Shown: positions 16,809-24,187 of the stretch, piece by piece | Layout: each line of letters starts with the position of its first letter | Numbering within the stretch: position 1 is the first letter of the stretch | NCBI RefSeq assembly: GCF_025567345.1 | Contig: NZ_JAOQJS010000001.1 | Location: forward strand, 434,001 to 498,000 | Length of the DNA stretch: 64,000 nucleotides | Source of the DNA: Coprococcus ammoniilyticus | GTDB taxonomy: Bacteria > Bacillota > Clostridia > Lachnospirales > Lachnospiraceae | Reading direction: 5' to 3' | Program-made: the position numbers and the translations under genes | Notes under the pieces: generated by a model | Told to the model about the DNA's origin: nothing | Database searches by the model: none | The model's input: only the letters and a program-made list of their open reading frames with translations

Positions 16809-17246
16809 ATGACGACGAGAGATATAAAGATAAAAGTAACGGGTGTGCAGAGTGTTGCCGGAGCGGATGATGAACCGGAGGTTCTGGAGCTTGAGACGCG
16901 GGGAACATACTCTGAGAAAAACGGAAACCGCTATATCAAATATGACGAATTTATTGAAGATGTGGAAGAACCGGTGAAGAATCTTCTGCGGTTCGATGAG
17001 CATGCATTACAGCTTACGAAACGTGGCAGCGTGAACACGGTTATGTTATTTGACCGGGAGAAGAACAGCTCGGTGCATTATGCAACTCCGGTTGGACCGA
17101 TCTGTATGAATATCTGTACGGAGGAATATCATATGGAGCAGTCAGAGAAGGGAATCCGGATTGATATTCGTTACTGTATTGACTTTAACAATGATTATAT
17201 TACGGATTGCAGTCTGAATGTGACTGCGGACTACGAAGGGGTATAA
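16809..17246 (+). CDS. DUF1934 domain-containing protein (YwiB-like)
   Basis: 145 residues, starting 3 bases after the ddl stop. The pattern IKIKVTGVQS..ELETRGTYSEKNGNRYIKYDE, then LQLTKRGSVNTVMLFDREKNS and PICMNICTEEYHM, matches the DUF1934/YwiB small beta-barrel (calycin-like) family. Members are cytoplasmic and uncharacterised, often located near cell-wall or arginyl-tRNA synthetase genes in Firmicutes. No catalytic residues are evident. Confidence 0.8.
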   Translation: MTTRDIKIKVTGVQSVAGADDEPEVLELETRGTYSEKNGNRYIKYDEFIEDVEEPVKNLLRFDEHALQLTKRGSVNTVMLFDREKNSSVHYATPVGPICMNICTEEYHMEQSEKGIRIDIRYCIDFNNDYITDCSLNVTADYEGV

Positions 17247-17252
17247 ATATAT

Positions 17253-17891
17253 ATGGGTAGTGAGAAATCCTTCGACAGCTTTCTGGGGATTGAAACGATC
17301 GCGGAGACAGCATTTGGAGATATGGATGTATGTCTTCCGGTGAACGAAGAAGATAATAATTATGAGGTTACATATTATAATGATCTGGTGACGATGTTCG
17401 ACGAGATCAGCATGGAGCCGGAAGATACGCTTGTGGATTTTGGTTGCGGACTTGGCAGAGTGCTTTTTTACTGTAATTCCAGACATTACTGCCGGACGGT
17501 TGGAATCGAGAACAATGCCAGGGTCTATGACAGACTTCTGACAAATGCCGCAAGCTATCAGAGCAAATTCCTTGATCAGGAGGAACGGATGCAGTTCCTG
17601 AATGTGGAAGCGGAGGCATATGAGATCGGAGATGAAGACAATTATTTCTATTTCTTCAATCCATTTTCCGGCGCGACCTTCAAAAAGGTGCTGGATAATA
17701 TCATCGCATCGGTGCGGAGACAGCCGAGAGATATTGAACTTCTGATCTATTATCCGACATTTGAATATCAGAAAGCAATCCGTGACTGCAACCTGTTCGT
17801 TTTAAAGAAGATGATCAAATTATCCGGTTATGAAGAAGACCCGGATGAGAAGGTTCTGGTATATCATTTGTCACGATATTTTGTAGCGTAG
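17253..17891 (+). CDS. SAM-dependent methyltransferase
   Basis: 212 residues with ribosome site AAGGGG upstream. The class I methyltransferase motif I, DTLVDFGCGLGRVLFY, lies at about residues 55-70, followed by the acidic post-motif VGIENN. Later, NYFYFFNPF resembles motif IV of methyltransferases. The C-terminal part (LIYYPTFEYQKAIRDCN) looks like a small-molecule or protein methyltransferase of the clostridial type. The target is unknown. Last gene of the ddl operon; the long palindrome B begins 5 bases after its stop. Confidence 0.8.
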   Translation: MGSEKSFDSFLGIETIAETAFGDMDVCLPVNEEDNNYEVTYYNDLVTMFDEISMEPEDTLVDFGCGLGRVLFYCNSRHYCRTVGIENNARVYDRLLTNAASYQSKFLDQEERMQFLNVEAEAYEIGDEDNYFYFFNPFSGATFKKVLDNIIASVRRQPRDIELLIYYPTFEYQKAIRDCNLFVLKKMIKLSGYEEDPDEKVLVYHLSRYFVA

Positions 17892-17895
17892 AATA

Positions 17896-18100
17896 AATAA
17901 GGCGGTCTATCTGGCGGACTAGCTTTATATTGACTTGCTGCGATTCCTATTCAATGCACATGTCTGATTCGTAAATACTCCTGTGCCAACTCGTCCTTCG
18001 GACTCAAACAGGCACCCGTATTTACTGACAATGTGCATTTCATTACGGAATCTTCGCTAATGTCAATATAAAGCTAGTCCGTCAGATAGACCGCCTTATT
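17896..18100. repeat. Long imperfect palindrome B (type-1 core)
   Basis: About 205 bp folding on itself at about 17998 (GTCC-ttc-GGAC). Outer arms from AATAAGGCGGTCTATCTG to its near-complement ending ATAGACCGCCTTATT match over about 50 bp with a few mismatches. The inner 120 bp (GGAATC..AATGCACATGTC..GTAAATACTCCTGTGCC and back) are nearly the same as the core of palindrome C in the opposite orientation. It lies between convergent genes, and its right arm (18082-18100) codes for the last residues of the CPBP protein. It may act as a bidirectional terminator. Confidence 0.85.
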
Positions 18101-18867
18101 AATTTCATACAAATCATAATCAGGATACAGGTGATTCCGATGATTTCCCACAGTATAGAGGCGGAGATTGCTATACTTCCGATCACATAGGAAGAAGCGT
18201 TTAAGATCATATGAAGGATCATGCCTGGGATCAGGGAGCCTGACCATACGGCAAGACAGCCCAGAATGATTCCGGCCGGAACGCTGTAGCAGAACTGAAC
18301 GACATTTCCATGATAACAGCCGAAACAGAATGCTGTGAACAGGATCGCACAGAGGGCGGCATGCTTCGTGTGAAATGCAGAGACAGACAGCTTCAGTGCC
18401 ACTCCCCGGAAGGCGAATTCTTCTGCGATCGGTGCGAGAAGTGTGACTGTACAGATACGGATGATTCCATTGTTGATGGAAAATGACCGCTGTACCCGTT
18501 CATGGTATGAGGTTAGGAGCTCCGGCCTATAAGTGTCGATCAGACGAAGAATACAGGTTGTTAAGAGCTGAAGACTGATACCAAGGATCAGCAGTAAAAT
18601 AAAGATAACAAAAGCACGCAGGAAAGGATTTTTCTTTCCTGCGTGCTTTGTTTTTGAATGATCGGACAGATAAAAATATCCGAAAATACAGATACAAAGA
18701 ATATATGAAATACATGATGTGATACTGCCGACAGAATCAGTCTGACTGCCTGTAAGATCACAGATCCGGGTGCCTGCAAGATAGACAATATTATGTATCA
18801 GTAATGCGGTAACCGGAACCAGACAGGTAATAACTAATTTTCTGAGGTCGACACGAGTATTTATCAT
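18082..18867 (-). CDS. CPBP family intramembrane protease
   Basis: 261 residues with about seven or eight membrane segments. The three CPBP/Abi motifs are present: APIAEEFAFRGV (EE-x3-R, about residue 145), CFGCYHGNVVQF (F-x3-H type) and LIPGMILHMILNA (H-x3-N type). Known family roles include prenyl-protein-type proteolysis and bacteriocin self-immunity. The start overlaps the end of the upstream gene region (stop TAA, two bases, ATG), so translation is coupled. Its last six codons lie inside palindrome B, which suggests the palindrome changed the C-terminus. Confidence 0.88.
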   Translation of the reverse strand: MINTRVDLRKLVITCLVPVTALLIHNIVYLAGTRICDLTGSQTDSVGSITSCISYILCICIFGYFYLSDHSKTKHAGKKNPFLRAFVIFILLLILGISLQLLTTCILRLIDTYRPELLTSYHERVQRSFSINNGIIRICTVTLLAPIAEEFAFRGVALKLSVSAFHTKHAALCAILFTAFCFGCYHGNVVQFCYSVPAGIILGCLAVWSGSLIPGMILHMILNASSYVIGSIAISASILWEIIGITCILIMICMKLIRRSI

Positions 18868-18869
18868 GA

Positions 18870-19427
18870 TTACTGGATCTTCTTTGCCCTTTCTTTTTCT
18901 TCCTTTGCCTTTGCTTTTCTTGCGGCTTTTTCTTCTTTGCTGAGTTTCATGCTGGCAGTTTCCTGCTCATAAGTCTGCTCGTATTTCTTCTGTTTTGCAC
19001 GAAGCTTCTGGCTGAATGATTTCTTTGCAGGCTCCGGTGCTTTCTTACCACGAACATTCTTAACGCTTGTGATGTAGATACCGCTGACCATAGCTTTAAC
19101 TTCGCCACGGACAGGCATAACATCAAAGATTCCATCGTCGCAGATCAGATTGATGATCTGTGGGCCAATCTTGGCTTTAACGATAGGAAGCTTGGCTTTC
19201 TGGTAACGCTTTGGAGTTGATTCCAATACCTGTTTCGGAAGATTTGCATCTTTCATAGGCAGCATCTTTTTATCGATGACCAGCATCGTGACAGGCTGTG
19301 CGGCCTGAAGCATAGCTTCTTTCTGTGCGCTCTGCTTCTTCTGCAGGCGGTTTCCTACTATGTAAAGTACTACTAAGATTACAACTAATATTGCGATGAC
19401 GATTAACATCCATCCCCACCAAGGCAT
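18870..19427 (-). CDS. Membrane-anchored protein with a basic tail
   Basis: About 185 residues. Start 19427 is supported by TAAGGAGG 8 bases upstream; a longer in-frame ORF would run into palindrome D. Residues 1-27 form a Trp-rich signal anchor (MPWWGWMLIVIAILVVILVV). A compact domain follows (about 45-135: TMLVIDKKMLPMKDANLP.., GPQIINLICDDGIFDVMPVRGEVKAMVSGIYI). The tail is a highly charged Lys/Glu helix of about 45 residues. I do not recognise a named family. It is translationally coupled to the CPBP protease, so the two may work together. Confidence 0.7.
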   Translation of the reverse strand: MPWWGWMLIVIAILVVILVVLYIVGNRLQKKQSAQKEAMLQAAQPVTMLVIDKKMLPMKDANLPKQVLESTPKRYQKAKLPIVKAKIGPQIINLICDDGIFDVMPVRGEVKAMVSGIYITSVKNVRGKKAPEPAKKSFSQKLRAKQKKYEQTYEQETASMKLSKEEKAARKAKAKEEKERAKKIQ

Positions 19428-19463
19428 AATAAGTTCCTCCTTATATTTCATTATTTGTCTGTG

Positions 19464-19638
19464 ATTGCAAATTGTATATATTATGATTACTTTTGACCTT
19501 ACCAATCAGGGAACGCTTCCGCTCGTTTCGTCCTGCAGCGGTACTAAGATGCCGCCTCTGCGCCATCTAAGGACCGGCGGACTCAAATGTCCCTGTATTG
19601 GCAAGTCAAAGTAATCAAATATATATACAATTTGCAAT
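19464..19638. repeat. Long imperfect palindrome D (type-2 core)
   Basis: About 175 bp between plsC and the next minus-strand gene. Outer arms ATTGCAAATTGTATATAT and complement match well, then GATTACTTTTGAC/GTCAAAGTAATC and CAATCAGGGA/TCCCTGTATTG. The centre CAGCGGTACTAAGATGCCGCC..GGACCGGCG parallels the centre of palindrome A. It starts about 36 bases upstream of the 19427 start codon and ends 4 bases from the plsC stop, so it may separate two minus-strand units. Confidence 0.8.
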
Positions 19639-19642
19639 TATA

Positions 19643-20380
19643 TTATTTTTCAATCATAGGCAGATTTTTTAACCGGGCTGCCTGAATCTTACCTGGGATT
19701 GCATCCAGAACCTCTTTACGTTCCTTCGGCTTCAATCCACGGATATCAACCGGCTCTAAGAATTCGATCACAACCTTGCTGCTGTGAAGGAAATTATGTT
19801 TATTTGCTTCCATACATTTGTCTGTTCCGCAGATAGCAACCGGAATGATCAGACATCCGGCTTTCTGAGCGATCTTGAATGCACCGTCTTTAAATGGCAG
19901 CAGTTCGTCGCCTTTATTTCTTGTTCCCTCCGGGAAGATCATCATGGAGTGACCGGATTTGATGATATCAGCAGTCTGTAAAATCGTTTCCAGACCCTTT
20001 TTCAGATCGGTACGATCCAGATAGGTGCATCCGATATCATCCATGTATTTGTAAAGCAGAGGTATATCCTTGATATTGTCCTTGGACATGAAGCCAAGCG
20101 GCATATCGATTGCATTGTGACAGGATAAAATATCAAAATAGCTTCGATGATTACCAACGAACATGACTGGTTGGTCGGCAGGAATGTTTTCCTTGCCGAT
20201 AACTGTTCGTTTACATCCGGTTAAGAACATAACTGCTCCGAAAAATCCTTTTACCAGCTTCTGAGCCTTGATGTAAGCTTTGTCCTGATCCTTTTTTGCA
20301 AGCTGCTTCAGATACAGATGATATGGAAAACAAAATATGATTCCAAGTACTGCAAACAGTACAGTAATAATGGTTCTCAA
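19643..20380 (-). CDS. plsC: 1-acyl-sn-glycerol-3-phosphate acyltransferase
   Basis: 245 residues, TTG start at 20380 with AGGAGG 6 bases upstream. It acylates lysophosphatidic acid to phosphatidic acid at the membrane. Seen: an N-terminal membrane segment (ITVLFAVLGIIFCFPYHLY), the catalytic H-x4-D motif in NHRSYFD (about residue 77), the FPEGTRNKGD motif (about 150) and the PVAICGTD block. Length is normal. It follows malQ by 16 bases, an unusual pairing that is probably one transcript. Confidence 0.95.
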   Translation of the reverse strand: MRTIITVLFAVLGIIFCFPYHLYLKQLAKKDQDKAYIKAQKLVKGFFGAVMFLTGCKRTVIGKENIPADQPVMFVGNHRSYFDILSCHNAIDMPLGFMSKDNIKDIPLLYKYMDDIGCTYLDRTDLKKGLETILQTADIIKSGHSMMIFPEGTRNKGDELLPFKDGAFKIAQKAGCLIIPVAICGTDKCMEANKHNFLHSSKVVIEFLEPVDIRGLKPKERKEVLDAIPGKIQAARLKNLPMIEK

Positions 20381-20395
20381 ATATATCCTCCTGTT

Positions 20396-21925
20396 CTATC
20401 TGCCGTAGAGTTTTGCTGTCTCAAATAGACGTTCTTCTAATTTAGTATCCATGTCTTTATCCTCAAAGCGCCAAGCCCAGTTGCCTTCTCCTACACCCGG
20501 AGTATTCAGACGAGCCCATGAATCTAATTTCAGAACATCCTGCATAGGAACAACAGCCATATTTGCGACAGATGAGAAACATGCACGGATCATAACCCAG
20601 CAGATATCACTGGCATCTGTGCTGAAATAGCGGCGAAGCTTGTCCTTGGATGCTTCGTATGCTTTCTGATACCAGCCAAGTGTTGTGTCGTTGTCATGTG
20701 TTCCTGTGTAGCATACGCAGTTTCTTGTATAATTATGCGGAAGGAAATCATTTTCTTCCGGATTTTCAAATGCAAACTGTAAGATCTTCATGCCCGGCAG
20801 ATTGAATTTGTCACGCAATTCGATAACAGAATCGTCAATCTCACCCAGATCCTCTGCGATGATCGGAAGGTCATAGCCAAGATTTGCCTGTAACTGTGTG
20901 AAGAAGTTGATACCGGGAGCGGGCTTCCATTCTCCGTTGATGGCGGTTTCTTCGCCATAAGGTACAGCCCAGTACCGGTCAAATCCTCTGAAATGGTCAA
21001 TCCTTAAGAAATCTGTCAGAGTGAGCTGGTATTTGATTCGCTCAATCCACCATTCATAACCGGTAGCGGTATGCTTTGACCAGTTATACAGTGGGTTGCC
21101 CCACAACTGTCCGGTCTCTGAGAAATAATCAGGTGGTACACCGGCAACCTCTGTTGGGTATCCCTTTGAATCCAGCATGAAAAGCTCCTGATGGCTCCAT
21201 ACATCGGCACTGTCCCATGCAAGGAAGATCGGAGCATCACCTACGATGCTGATGTTCTTTTCATTTGCGTATTCCTTGATCGCCATCCACTGTGTATGGA
21301 ATAAGAACTGGATGAAATCATAGTAACCGATCTCATTTGCAAGCTTCTTTTCCCATGTGGTACGCTGTCTTTTGGTAGGTGCTTTCAGGGAATCTTCCCA
21401 CATATACCAAGGCATTCCTTCATGGAAATCCTTACCTGCCATAAACAGGGAGTAGTCAGCGAGCCAGGAGGAATCCTTTTTAAAAGAAGCAAATGCTGCC
21501 ATCTGTTCCTCGTCTGTTGATAATCCGTCCTCGTAGTCAGGATCAGTAAAACGTTCGTAAGCGAGCTTTAACAGCTTTGTCTTAAATGTGATCAAGGTTC
21601 CGTAATCGATGTGAACGGGATCCCATTCCGGCATATCAGTAAAATCATCTTCTGACAGAAGCTTGTATTCTTTTAATGCATCAAGGTCAATAATTAACGG
21701 CTGACCGGCAAATGCGGAGAATGGCTGATATGGTGAATCACAAAATCCGGTATGTCCAAGTGGAAGTACCTGCCACAGATTCAAGCCCGAATTTGCCAGA
21801 AAGTCTATAAACCGGTATGCACCTTTGCCGAGATCACCGATTCCGTAAGGACTTGGAAATGAAGTCGGATGTGCCAGAATACCAGCGTATTTCTTTGGCT
21901 TTTTTTCATGGTTGTTTTCTAACAT
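20396..21925 (-). CDS. malQ: 4-alpha-glucanotransferase (GH77)
   Basis: 509 residues. It transfers alpha-1,4-glucan segments between chains in glycogen or maltodextrin metabolism. Seen: AGILAHPTSFPSPYGIGDLG at the N-terminus, WQVLPLGHTGFCDSPYQPFSAFAG, the catalytic-nucleophile region LRIDHFRGFDRYWAVP, acid/base region PIIAEDLG, and YTGTHDNDTTLGW. Length is normal for bacterial MalQ. AGAGG precedes the ATG. The upstream region 21926-22103 contains AT-rich sequence but no promoter I would defend. Confidence 0.97.
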   Translation of the reverse strand: MLENNHEKKPKKYAGILAHPTSFPSPYGIGDLGKGAYRFIDFLANSGLNLWQVLPLGHTGFCDSPYQPFSAFAGQPLIIDLDALKEYKLLSEDDFTDMPEWDPVHIDYGTLITFKTKLLKLAYERFTDPDYEDGLSTDEEQMAAFASFKKDSSWLADYSLFMAGKDFHEGMPWYMWEDSLKAPTKRQRTTWEKKLANEIGYYDFIQFLFHTQWMAIKEYANEKNISIVGDAPIFLAWDSADVWSHQELFMLDSKGYPTEVAGVPPDYFSETGQLWGNPLYNWSKHTATGYEWWIERIKYQLTLTDFLRIDHFRGFDRYWAVPYGEETAINGEWKPAPGINFFTQLQANLGYDLPIIAEDLGEIDDSVIELRDKFNLPGMKILQFAFENPEENDFLPHNYTRNCVCYTGTHDNDTTLGWYQKAYEASKDKLRRYFSTDASDICWVMIRACFSSVANMAVVPMQDVLKLDSWARLNTPGVGEGNWAWRFEDKDMDTKLEERLFETAKLYGR

Positions 21926-22103
21926 GTTTATCCTCTTTTCCTATTATTATATTGACGTTTTTGGTCTGGTCAGATATATCTGTCTGCCCGAACATCATAA
22001 AACCTCATTTTTCCTTGAAAAATCAAGGCGGTGTGGAAAAAACACCGTACGTTTTATTATACATAAAACGAATTATTCTTACAAGCCTGAAATTGGGGGA
22101 AGT

Positions 22104-22395
22104 CGCAGTCCGCCTGCCCACCTCTGTCGGTCTCCTTGGCTGGTATGGGTGGCTGGCATGGGCAGTTGGCCTCCCCACTATAATATGGCATCAGCGAGAA
22201 TTTCGTCGTGAGATGCACATTGCCAGTAAATACGGGTGCTTGTTTGAGCCGAAGGCGAGTTAGCACAGGAGTATTTACGAATCAGGCATGTGCAACGAAC
22301 GGAAATCGCAGCAAGCCATTTATAGTGGGGAGGCCAACTGCCCATGCCAGCCACCCATACCAGCCAAGGAGACCGACAGGGGCGGACAGGCGGTT
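22104..22395. repeat. Long palindrome C with a perfect 60-bp stem (type-1 core)
   Basis: The left arm 22124-22183 (starting CTGTCGGTCTCCTTGGCTGG) is repeated exactly as its reverse complement at 22320-22379. That is a perfect 60-bp inverted repeat, extended with mismatches to about 22104 and 22395. The 136 bp between the arms are the type-1 core: AGATGCACATTG, CAGTAAATACGGGTGC.. and back to GAGTATTTACG, GCATGTGCAA. Compared with palindrome B the core is conserved but the stem arms are unrelated. The perfect stem suggests recent formation. Confidence 0.9.
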
Positions 22396-22448
22396 GGTTT
22401 ATATGTTTTGTAATGCTGTGTTAGTTTTATAAAGTTTTGTTTATGATC

Positions 22449-22600
22449 TTCATAAATACATCAGAAAATAAACACAGTTTAGACACACTTCCCTTATATA
22501 CTGTGTATTGTAAGAGTTTTTCATTTATTTGAATCCTCTCTCCCCTCATTTTTTGCAAGTGGTAATAAATCTTTCCCCGGTTTGTTACCACTTGTTTTTT
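22449..22600 (+). repeat. 152-bp direct repeat, left copy
   Basis: Matches 23977-24129 with about eight substitutions and one inserted T. Runs from ATAAATACATCAGAAAATAA through a T-rich and CU-rich stretch to a hairpin and T6. The two copies bracket the DUF4143 ATPase gene. Confidence 0.9.
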
Positions 22601-22602
22601 GT
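22508..22602 (+). ncRNA. Candidate small RNA with C-rich motif and terminator, copy 1
   Basis: A TATACT box (22497-22502) precedes about 95 bases with no ORF: a U-rich segment, the C-rich stretch CCTCTCTCCCCTC, then a 16-bp stem (CAAGTGGTAATAAATC with GGTTTGTTACCACTTG, two G-U pairs) and a T6 run. This is the shape of a trans-acting small RNA or an attenuated leader. The -35 region is weak. All stem changes between this copy and copy 2 keep pairing, which argues for an RNA role. Transcription is inferred, not shown. Confidence 0.5.
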
Positions 22603-22665
22603 TTTATAATATTGTTTGGGTGCAAAAGAGTCGTATGCGGCTCTTTATTCTTGATAAATTATTAC

Positions 22666-22706
22666 TTTTCGGCTAAAATAAGATTTGATCTTATTTTAGC
22701 CGAAAA
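22666..22706. promoter_or_regulatory. Perfect 19-bp palindrome upstream of the ATPase
   Basis: TTTTCGGCTAAAATAAGAT, three bases, and the exact reverse complement. It ends 15 bases before the start codon and covers where the ribosome-site region begins, so it may be an operator for a dimeric protein or an mRNA hairpin hiding the start. A smaller hairpin (AAAGAG..CTCTTT, about 22625-22648) lies just upstream. Confidence 0.7.
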
Positions 22707-22721
22707 AAGAGGTGCAGATAT

Positions 22722-23945
22722 ATGGAATATATTCATAGAGATTTAGAAAAAAAGATAAAAGAATTAGCAGAAGACTATTCCTGTATATTAATTACAGGAC
22801 CGAGGCAGGTTGGAAAAACAACTTTATTTAAAAAATTAATGGATGAGAATAGGACAGTGGTGAGCCTGGATGATCTGGAAGAAAGGAAACTGGCACAGAC
22901 AGATCCTGCTATGTTTTTGCAGATGCATGATCTTCCGATTTTAATAGATGAGGTACAATATGCTCCGCAATTATTTCCATATATTAAGATGGCGATAGAT
23001 AATGGAGCACCGGCATCATCATTTTGGTTGACCGGATCGCAGGCATTTCGGATGATGGAGCTTGCACAGGAATCTTTGGCGGGAAGAACTGCTATTATTC
23101 ACATGTCATCTTTGTCACAGCATGAGTTGTATGGAGCAGGCGAGAATATTAAGTTTAGTGTTGATCTGGAAACATTAAAGCATCGAAGCAAAAATGGAAC
23201 AAAGGTGGAGTTGCCGGAGCTATATGAGAGAATCTGGATGGGATCTATGCCGGGTTATAGAAGTGGACGATACAAAGACAGAAATGTTTTTTATTCTAGT
23301 TATATTCAAACATATATTGACAGAGATGTATCAGAGTTGATTACAAATGTTGATAAACTTGTATTTATGGACTTTGTAAGAGCTGCAGCATGCAGGTGTG
23401 CACAAATGTTAAATATACATGATATAGCAAATGATGTTGGCGTTTCAGATGAGACAATTAAACGATGGCTGCAGGTGCTTGAGAAGTCCGATATTATTTT
23501 TTATTTACGTCCTTATTCTAATAATCTGTTAAAGAGAACAGTTAAGACACCAAAATTATATTTCTTTGATACAGGCCTGGTTTCGTATCTCACAAAATAT
23601 ACAACTCCGGAAATACTTGAAAACGGGGCGATTAATGGGGCAATACTGGAAAATTATGTTGTTTCCGAAATTCGGAAGACATATCAAAATGAAGCGGATG
23701 AATGCCTTATGTGGTATTACAGAGATAAAGACAGTAATGAAATTGATATGGTGATTGAAAGTGATGGTATGGTGCATCCGTTAGAGATAAAACGCTCAGT
23801 AAATTCAGGAAGTGAACTGACCAGGGCATTCAGAATTCTGGATAAAGGAGCAGTTCCAAGAGGAAAAGGAGCAATCATCTGTATGCGTCCGAAACTTTCA
23901 GCTGTTGATTCAGAAAATTACATTGTTCCGATCTGGACAATATAA
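22722..23945 (+). CDS. AAA-type ATPase with DUF4143 domain
   Basis: 407 residues. The N-terminal P-loop domain has Walker A GPRQVGKTT (about residues 25-33) and Walker B PILIDEVQ (about 76-83), followed by LTGSQAFRMM (sensor) and an EL-rich region. The C-terminal DUF4143 part has a winged-helix-like segment (NIHDIANDVGVSDETIKRWLQVLEKSDIIFYL) and a nuclease-like EID..LEIK motif (D/E-x-K) near residues 340-365. Function of the family is not established; members are accessory and often mobile or associated with defence or toxin-like loci. Ribosome site AGAGGTG precedes the ATG. Direct repeats on both sides suggest insertion or tandem duplication. Confidence 0.9.
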   Translation: MEYIHRDLEKKIKELAEDYSCILITGPRQVGKTTLFKKLMDENRTVVSLDDLEERKLAQTDPAMFLQMHDLPILIDEVQYAPQLFPYIKMAIDNGAPASSFWLTGSQAFRMMELAQESLAGRTAIIHMSSLSQHELYGAGENIKFSVDLETLKHRSKNGTKVELPELYERIWMGSMPGYRSGRYKDRNVFYSSYIQTYIDRDVSELITNVDKLVFMDFVRAAACRCAQMLNIHDIANDVGVSDETIKRWLQVLEKSDIIFYLRPYSNNLLKRTVKTPKLYFFDTGLVSYLTKYTTPEILENGAINGAILENYVVSEIRKTYQNEADECLMWYYRDKDSNEIDMVIESDGMVHPLEIKRSVNSGSELTRAFRILDKGAVPRGKGAIICMRPKLSAVDSENYIVPIWTI

Positions 23946-23976
23946 TAAAGAATTTGTAAATAGAATGCAGAATCTG

Positions 23977-24129
23977 TTTATAAACACATCAGAAAATAAA
24001 CACAATTTAGACACACATCCCTTATATACTATGTATTGTAAGAGTTTTTCATTTATTTGAATCCTCTCTCCCCTCATTTTTTGCAAGTGGTAATAAGTCT
24101 TTTCCCCGATTTATTACCACTTGTTTTTT
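23977..24129 (+). repeat. 153-bp direct repeat, right copy
   Basis: Second copy of 22449-22600, located between the ATPase stop and the aminotransferase. The central 60 or so bases (from TGTATTGTAAGAG to GCAAGTGGTAATAA) are unchanged between copies. Confidence 0.9.
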
Positions 24130-24130
24130 T
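24037..24130 (+). ncRNA. Candidate small RNA with C-rich motif and terminator, copy 2
   Basis: Same design as copy 1: TATACT at 24025-24030, then the CCTCTCTCCCCTC stretch and a hairpin (CAAGTGGTAATAAGTC with GATTTATTACCACTTG) followed by T7. Relative to copy 1 the stem changes turn two G-U pairs into A-U pairs and one A-U into G-U, so the 16-bp stem is kept. It ends about 58 bases before the aminotransferase start, so it could also be an upstream attenuator. Confidence 0.5.
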
Positions 24131-24187
24131 GCCTTTTCGGCGGTATACTTCCATTATTAAATTCACAACAGACGGAGGATAACAGGT

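Noticed and set aside
21817..22263. Plus-strand frames across 21817-22432 (up to about 150 residues)
   Set aside because: They run antisense through malQ and then through palindrome C; the code is a by-product of the inverted repeat and has no ribosome site or family pattern.
24037..24187. T-box or amino-acid riboswitch upstream of the aminotransferase
   Set aside because: No T-box sequence (TGGNACCGCG-type) or known riboswitch pattern is present; a simple stem plus T-run explains the region.
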